In this document: piece by piece, positions 44,464 to 48,064 of the stretch
How the letters are laid out: each line of letters begins with the position of its first letter
Position numbering within the stretch: the first letter of the stretch is position 1
From: Prevotella sp.
GTDB lineage: Bacteria > Bacteroidota > Bacteroidia > Bacteroidales > Bacteroidaceae
Reading direction: 5' to 3'
NCBI GenBank assembly: GCA_017395215.1
Contig: JAFPVW010000204.1
Span: 1-48,064, forward strand
Length of the DNA stretch: 48,064 bases
Notes under the pieces: generated by a model
What the model was told of the DNA's origin: nothing
Seen by the model: the letters and a program-made list of their open reading frames with translations, nothing else
Databases searched by the model: none
Program-made: the position numbers and the translations under genes

Positions 44464-46848
44464 TTATTGTTTCAAGAGGTTCAGCTTCACTTTCGGGGCG
44501 AGGGCGTTGGAGACCTTCTCCGTGTACTGCCCGACCTTGGCGGTGGCGGTGCAGCGGATGTCGCGGCTCGACGCACCGATGTTGAAAGTATAGTTGCCGC
44601 CTTCCGTGAGCCACTGCGAGCCAGCCTCGTCGAACGAGGCGAGCATGCGGACGGGAATCTGCATCGTCAGCGTCTCGCTCTCGCCGGGCTTCAGCTCGCG
44701 CGTCTTGGCAAAGGCCTTCAGTTCCTGGGCGGACTTCTCTATCTGGCCCTTCGGGGCGGTGACGTAGACTTGGGCCACCTCCTTGCCGGCAACCTTGCCG
44801 GTGTTCTTGACGGTGACTGAAACGGTGACGTTATTGCCACTCACCTTGACCGCAGGCTTGCTGTAGGCAAACGTGGTATAGCTGAGGCCGAAGCCGAAAG
44901 GATAGGACACCTCTTTATTAAAGGTGTCGAAGTAGCGGTAGCCCACGTAGATGTCCTCCTCGTGATTGGTGAAGTCGTAGTTGGCCAACTTTCTTTCGCC
45001 TGTCCGCGCCACCTGGTAGGTGTAGAAGTCGACCAGGCCCGGGAAGTTGCGGGTCGAGGGATGGTCGGTGGCGGCGAGGGGCCACGTCATCGTCAGTTTG
45101 CCGGAGGGGCACACCTTGCCCGTCAGAATGTCGGCAACCGAATTGCCGCCCTCCTCGCCGGGCTGCCAGGCACAGACGATGGCATCGGGATAGCTGTTCC
45201 AGGAGGCCGTCTCGATGACCGAGCCACTGTTGATGATGACCACCACGGGCTTTCCGGCAGCGTGGAAGGCCTGACAGACGTCGATGATGAGCTGGCGCTC
45301 CTCGGGGATGAGGTTGAACTCCGTCTCAAGGTCGCGGTCGATGCCCTCGCCGGCCTGACGGCCGATGGTTACAATGGCAGCGTCGGCGCCCTGCACCTCC
45401 TTGCCGATGGCAATGGCGTTGACGGCAATCTCAGGATATTTCTGCGGTCCCATCTCCTCAGTCTGGAACCACTTGGCGGGATGGCGCTCGTACTGGAACT
45501 TCACGCGGGCATAGTCAACATACTTGCGGTAGATGTCGGTCAGCGACTCCGACGACTTGATACCGGCATTCTTCAGACCCTCCACCATATCGACCACGTA
45601 AGGCGTATGAACACAGCCGGAGCCTACGCCGCCGGGCAGGAAGTTGTAGCTGTTCTCGCCGAAGAGGGCGACGGTAAGTCCCCCTCCGCCTCCCCCGAGG
45701 GGGAGCGTCAGCCGTGGCTCACCTCCCCTCGGGGAGGCTGGGTGGGGGCCATTCTTCAGCAGCACGATGCCCTCGCAGGCCGTCTGGCGGGTGATGGCGG
45801 CGTGGCCCTTCAGGTCAGGCTTGTTCGTGGCGGGGTACTTATGGAAACTCGGTGTCTTGACGATGTATTCCAGCATACGGCGCACGTTGCGGTCGACGTC
45901 GGCCATCGAGAGCTTGCCACTCTTCACGCCCTCAATAATCTCGTTTACCTGAGCGGGCTGTCCCGGTTCCATCAGGTCGTTGCCGGCCTGCACCTCGGTG
46001 ATGGTGGGCAGTCCCTGACGGATGCCTATCCAGTCGGTCATGACGATGCCCTTGTAGCCCCAGTCGTCGCGCAGGATGCTGGTCAGCAGGTCGCGGTTTC
46101 CCATGGAGTACTGGCCGTTCACCTGGTTATACGACGACATGATGGTCCAGGGCTGGCTCTCGCGGACGGCAATCTCGAAGCCGCGCAGGTAGAGTTCGCG
46201 GAGAGCGCGCTGGCTCACCCGCTCGTCGACGCTGGTGCGCTCGGTCTCCTGAGAGTTCACGGCGAAGTGCTTGGCCGACACGCCGGCGCCCTGACTCTGC
46301 ACACCGTTGATGTAGGCGGCACCGATCTTGCCCGTCACAAACGGATCCTCAGAGTAGTACTCGAAGTTGCGCCCGCAGAGCGGCGAGCGGTGCAGGTTCA
46401 TGCCCGGACCGAGGATGACGTCGCAGCGGTACTCCTTGGTCTCGTTGCCGATGGCCTCGCCCACCTTTCCTACCAGCTCCGTGTTCCACGTCGAGGCCAG
46501 ACAGGTGCCTATGGGAAATCCCGTGGCGTAGTACGTCTGGCTGTCACCCTTACGGGTTGGGTCGATGCGTACGCCGGCAGGGCCGTCGGTGAGCACCGTG
46601 GCCGGAATGCCCAAGCGGGCAATCTCGGGCGACGTTCCGGCCGCGCCGGCCACCAGTGTGGCTTCGCCGCCAACGACGGCCTGGTCGCCGAAGAAGTTGT
46701 TGGCACCGCCGACGAGCAGTCGGGCTTTCTCTTCGAGTGTCATGGCCTGGAGCACCTCGTCGATGTTTGTGGCCGAGAGTTTGGGCTGTCCGTTCATTGT
46801 CATCATGCAAGTTGTGGCCGCAAGGGCCGTCAGAATAGTTTTTTTCAT
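44464..46848 (-). CDS. GH3 beta-glucosidase-type enzyme with in-frame palindrome insertion
   Basis: A 794-residue secreted glycoside hydrolase family 3 enzyme. Signal peptide (1-20), N-terminal TIM barrel with DGPAGVRI, KHFAVNSQE and the nucleophile Asp272 (VMTDWIG), a second domain with VALFGENSYNF and VTIGRQAGEG, and a C-terminal fibronectin III-like domain (GKEVAQVYVTAPKG). Residues about 367-391, between IVLLKN and TVALFG in the linker joining the domains, come from the palindromic element at 45678-45750. The likely substrate is a beta-glucoside or xyloside; specificity is not predictable. Confidence 0.92.
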   Translation of the reverse strand: MKKTILTALAATTCMMTMNGQPKLSATNIDEVLQAMTLEEKARLLVGGANNFFGDQAVVGGEATLVAGAAGTSPEIARLGIPATVLTDGPAGVRIDPTRKGDSQTYYATGFPIGTCLASTWNTELVGKVGEAIGNETKEYRCDVILGPGMNLHRSPLCGRNFEYYSEDPFVTGKIGAAYINGVQSQGAGVSAKHFAVNSQETERTSVDERVSQRALRELYLRGFEIAVRESQPWTIMSSYNQVNGQYSMGNRDLLTSILRDDWGYKGIVMTDWIGIRQGLPTITEVQAGNDLMEPGQPAQVNEIIEGVKSGKLSMADVDRNVRRMLEYIVKTPSFHKYPATNKPDLKGHAAITRQTACEGIVLLKNGPHPASPRGGEPRLTLPLGGGGGGLTVALFGENSYNFLPGGVGSGCVHTPYVVDMVEGLKNAGIKSSESLTDIYRKYVDYARVKFQYERHPAKWFQTEEMGPQKYPEIAVNAIAIGKEVQGADAAIVTIGRQAGEGIDRDLETEFNLIPEERQLIIDVCQAFHAAGKPVVVIINSGSVIETASWNSYPDAIVCAWQPGEEGGNSVADILTGKVCPSGKLTMTWPLAATDHPSTRNFPGLVDFYTYQVARTGERKLANYDFTNHEEDIYVGYRYFDTFNKEVSYPFGFGLSYTTFAYSKPAVKVSGNNVTVSVTVKNTGKVAGKEVAQVYVTAPKGQIEKSAQELKAFAKTRELKPGESETLTMQIPVRMLASFDEAGSQWLTEGGNYTFNIGASSRDIRCTATAKVGQYTEKVSNALAPKVKLNLLKQ
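45678..45750. repeat. REP-like palindrome pair inside the GH3 gene
   Basis: Two GC-rich hairpins in opposite orientation, 45678-45708 and 45716-45750, are separated by only 7 bases. Hairpin cores are CTCCCCC-GA-GGGGGAG type and CCTCCCC with GGGGAGG. Outer ends carry CCCACCC-like sequence as in the murD copy. It is translated in frame as a Pro/Arg/Gly-rich peptide ending in a Gly run. Confidence 0.8.
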
Positions 46849-46880
46849 TTTATGTTAGTATATTATTGGTTTCGCGTGTG

Positions 46881-46888
46881 CAAAGATA
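46881..46888 (-). promoter_or_regulatory. Promoter -7 box of the GH3 gene
   Basis: The minus strand reads TATCTTTG, 32 bases before the GH3 ATG. It lies 13 bases from the oppositely oriented gpmI -7 box, so the two promoters overlap and could interfere with each other. Confidence 0.65.
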
Positions 46889-46901
46889 CAAAAAAAATTC
46901 G

Positions 46902-46909
46902 TACCTTTG
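46902..46909 (+). promoter_or_regulatory. Promoter -7 box of gpmI
   Basis: TACCTTTG lies 41 bases before the gpmI ATG. No clear -33 TTG was found at the usual spacing. The 102-base gap 46849-46950 holds only these divergent promoters and leaders. Confidence 0.65.
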
Positions 46910-46950
46910 CAGCCTGAAAGGAAAATAACAAGTAAATACATTAAAAAACT

Positions 46951-48018
46951 ATGGCAAAGAAAGCACTATTGATGATTCTCGACGGATGGGGAATCGGTAA
47001 GCATGGTAAGGGCGACGTCATCTTTAATACGCCGACCCCGTATCTCGATTTGTTAACAGCCACCAGCGCACACTCGCAGCTGGCAGCCTCGGGCGAGGAT
47101 GTCGGTCTGCCCGACGGACAGATGGGTAACTCCGAGGTGGGCCACCTCAACATCGGCGCCGGCCGCATCGTCTACCAGGACCTGGTGAAGATCAACCGCG
47201 CCTGCAAGGACGGCAGCATCATGGAGAACCCGCAGGTGAAGGCCGCCTACAGCTATGCCAAGGAGCAGGGTAAGAAGCTCCACCTGATGGGCCTCTGCTC
47301 TGACGGCGGCGTACACTCCAGCCTCGACCACCTGTTCAAGCTCATCGAAATCGGCAAGGCCTACGGTCTGAAGAACCAGGTCTTCGTACACTGCTATATG
47401 GACGGCCGCGACACCGATCCCCGCTCGGGCAAGGGCTTCATCCAGCAGGTCAGCGACGTCTGCGCCGCCAACGATGCCGCCATCGCCAGCATCGTGGGCC
47501 GCTTCTACGCCATGGACCGCGACAAGCGCTGGGAGCGCGTCAAGGAGGGCTACGACCTGATCGTCAACGGCACCGGCAAGCAGGCCACCGACATGGTGCA
47601 GGCTATGCAGGAGTCGTACGACGAGGGCGTGACCGACGAGTTCATCAAGCCAATCCACAACGCCGGCGTGAACGGCTGCATCGAGGAGGGCGACGTCGTC
47701 ATCTTCATCAACTTCCGCAACGACCGCGCCAAGGAGATGACCATCGCCCTGACGCAGGAGGACATGCCTGAGCAGGGCATGAAGACTATCCCCGGCCTGC
47801 AGTACTACTGCATGACGCCGTACGATGCCAACTTCAAGGGTGTACACATCCTCTTCCCGAAGGAGAACGTGGAGGACACCCTGGGCGAATACATCAGCCG
47901 TCAGGGCCTGAAGCAGCTGCACACGGCCGAGACGGAGAAATATGCCCACGTGACCTTCTTCTTCAACGGCGGACGCGAGGCTCCCTACGAAGGTGAGGAG
48001 CGCATCTCATTGCCCTGA
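46951..48018 (+). CDS. gpmI: Cofactor-independent phosphoglycerate mutase, truncated at its 3' end
   Basis: iPGM interconverts 3- and 2-phosphoglycerate in glycolysis. The first 350 residues are normal: MILDGWGIG with metal-binding Asp11, [12 protein letters not shown] with catalytic Ser61, the phosphatase-insert domain ([13 protein letters not shown]) and [16 protein letters not shown]. The family length is about 505-515 residues, but here the frame stops at 355 with ISLP, losing the second metal-binding DHGN region. An enzyme of this length should be inactive. The following 44 bases belong to another gene in antisense, so this is either a rearranged gene or an assembly join at the contig end. 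Confidence 0.85.
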   Translation: MAKKALLMILDGWGIGKHGKGDVIFNTPTPYLDLLTATSAHSQLAASGEDVGLPDGQMGNSEVGHLNIGAGRIVYQDLVKINRACKDGSIMENPQVKAAYSYAKEQGKKLHLMGLCSDGGVHSSLDHLFKLIEIGKAYGLKNQVFVHCYMDGRDTDPRSGKGFIQQVSDVCAANDAAIASIVGRFYAMDRDKRWERVKEGYDLIVNGTGKQATDMVQAMQESYDEGVTDEFIKPIHNAGVNGCIEEGDVVIFINFRNDRAKEMTIALTQEDMPEQGMKTIPGLQYYCMTPYDANFKGVHILFPKENVEDTLGEYISRQGLKQLHTAETEKYAHVTFFFNGGREAPYEGEERISLP

Positions 48019-48020
48019 TG

Positions 48021-48064
48021 GATGGGCACGAAATAGTCGGGCATGATGCCGCCTCCACCATACA
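48021..48064 (-). pseudogene. Fragment of a second S41 protease gene
   Basis: On the minus strand the bases read [14 protein letters not shown], the block that follows the catalytic dyad in S41 proteases. It differs from the intact S41 gene (31258-31301) at about three of 42 bases. Toward the gpmI stop the frame loses similarity immediately, so only this internal piece is visible. It could be part of a paralogue that continues past the window or a chimeric contig tip. Confidence 0.6.

Noticed and set aside
44962-46917. 651-codon open frame on the plus strand
   Set aside because: Antisense to the GH3 gene with its complete motifs; no domain, signal peptide or promoter-start arrangement of its own.

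Overview
The window looks like one contig from a Prevotella-like member of the Bacteroidales. Three things point there. Promoters follow the Bacteroidetes pattern (TTG or TTTG, about 20 bases, then TAnnTTTG). The division and cell wall (dcw) cluster has the Bacteroidetes gene order and lacks murF and ddl. Several secreted carbohydrate-active proteins end in dockerin-like calcium-binding repeats. The genus is inference. No rRNA, tRNA or CRISPR array was seen. The contig starts inside a repeat that recurs at 6400 and ends at a broken gene junction.

Layout. 1-10.3 kb is accessory: a 1672-aa modular surface protein, a 58-residue peptide gene, an antitoxin gene whose PIN-domain toxin survives only as 15 codons beside a GATCTGTG repeat array, a secreted endonuclease/exonuclease/phosphatase-fold enzyme, an Rpn-family nuclease with a 12-bp tandem repeat, and a GH53 galactanase. 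10.3-12.1 kb (minus) holds glsB and glsA, glycine-lipid synthesis candidates. 12.3-28.1 kb is the dcw cluster: mraZ, rsmH, ftsL, ftsI, murE, mraY, murD, ftsW, murG, murC, ftsQ, ftsA, ftsZ. It covers precursor synthesis from UDP-MurNAc to lipid II, septal synthesis and the division ring. 28.3-35.7 kb (minus) is an apparent operon of a GNAT protein, parE, an S41 protease and a BNR_4 sugar-active protein. 35.8-46.8 kb holds an OmpA-like porin, a THUMP-like methyltransferase, an inositol monophosphatase-family enzyme, a DUF3237 protein, an S66 LD-carboxypeptidase, an M64 peptidase, a YifB AAA protein, a membrane HTH regulator and a GH3 glucosidase. 46.95 kb to the end holds a truncated gpmI that runs into an antisense S41 fragment.

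The most notable feature is mobile palindromic DNA inside genes. GC-rich REP-like hairpin pairs in head-to-head orientation sit in frame in parE (exactly 105 bp, 35 codons), in the murD 5' end and in a GH3 gene, so each is translated as a Pro/Gly-rich peptide of about 13 to 35 residues. A different element, 250 bp with 48-bp terminal inverted repeats, fills the gap after ftsZ. A third family, made of GATCTGTGRG units, flanks the broken PIN toxin. Low-complexity in-frame repeats also extend the murC N-terminus and a methyltransferase loop. Together they suggest a genome where short repeats often enter genes and are tolerated.
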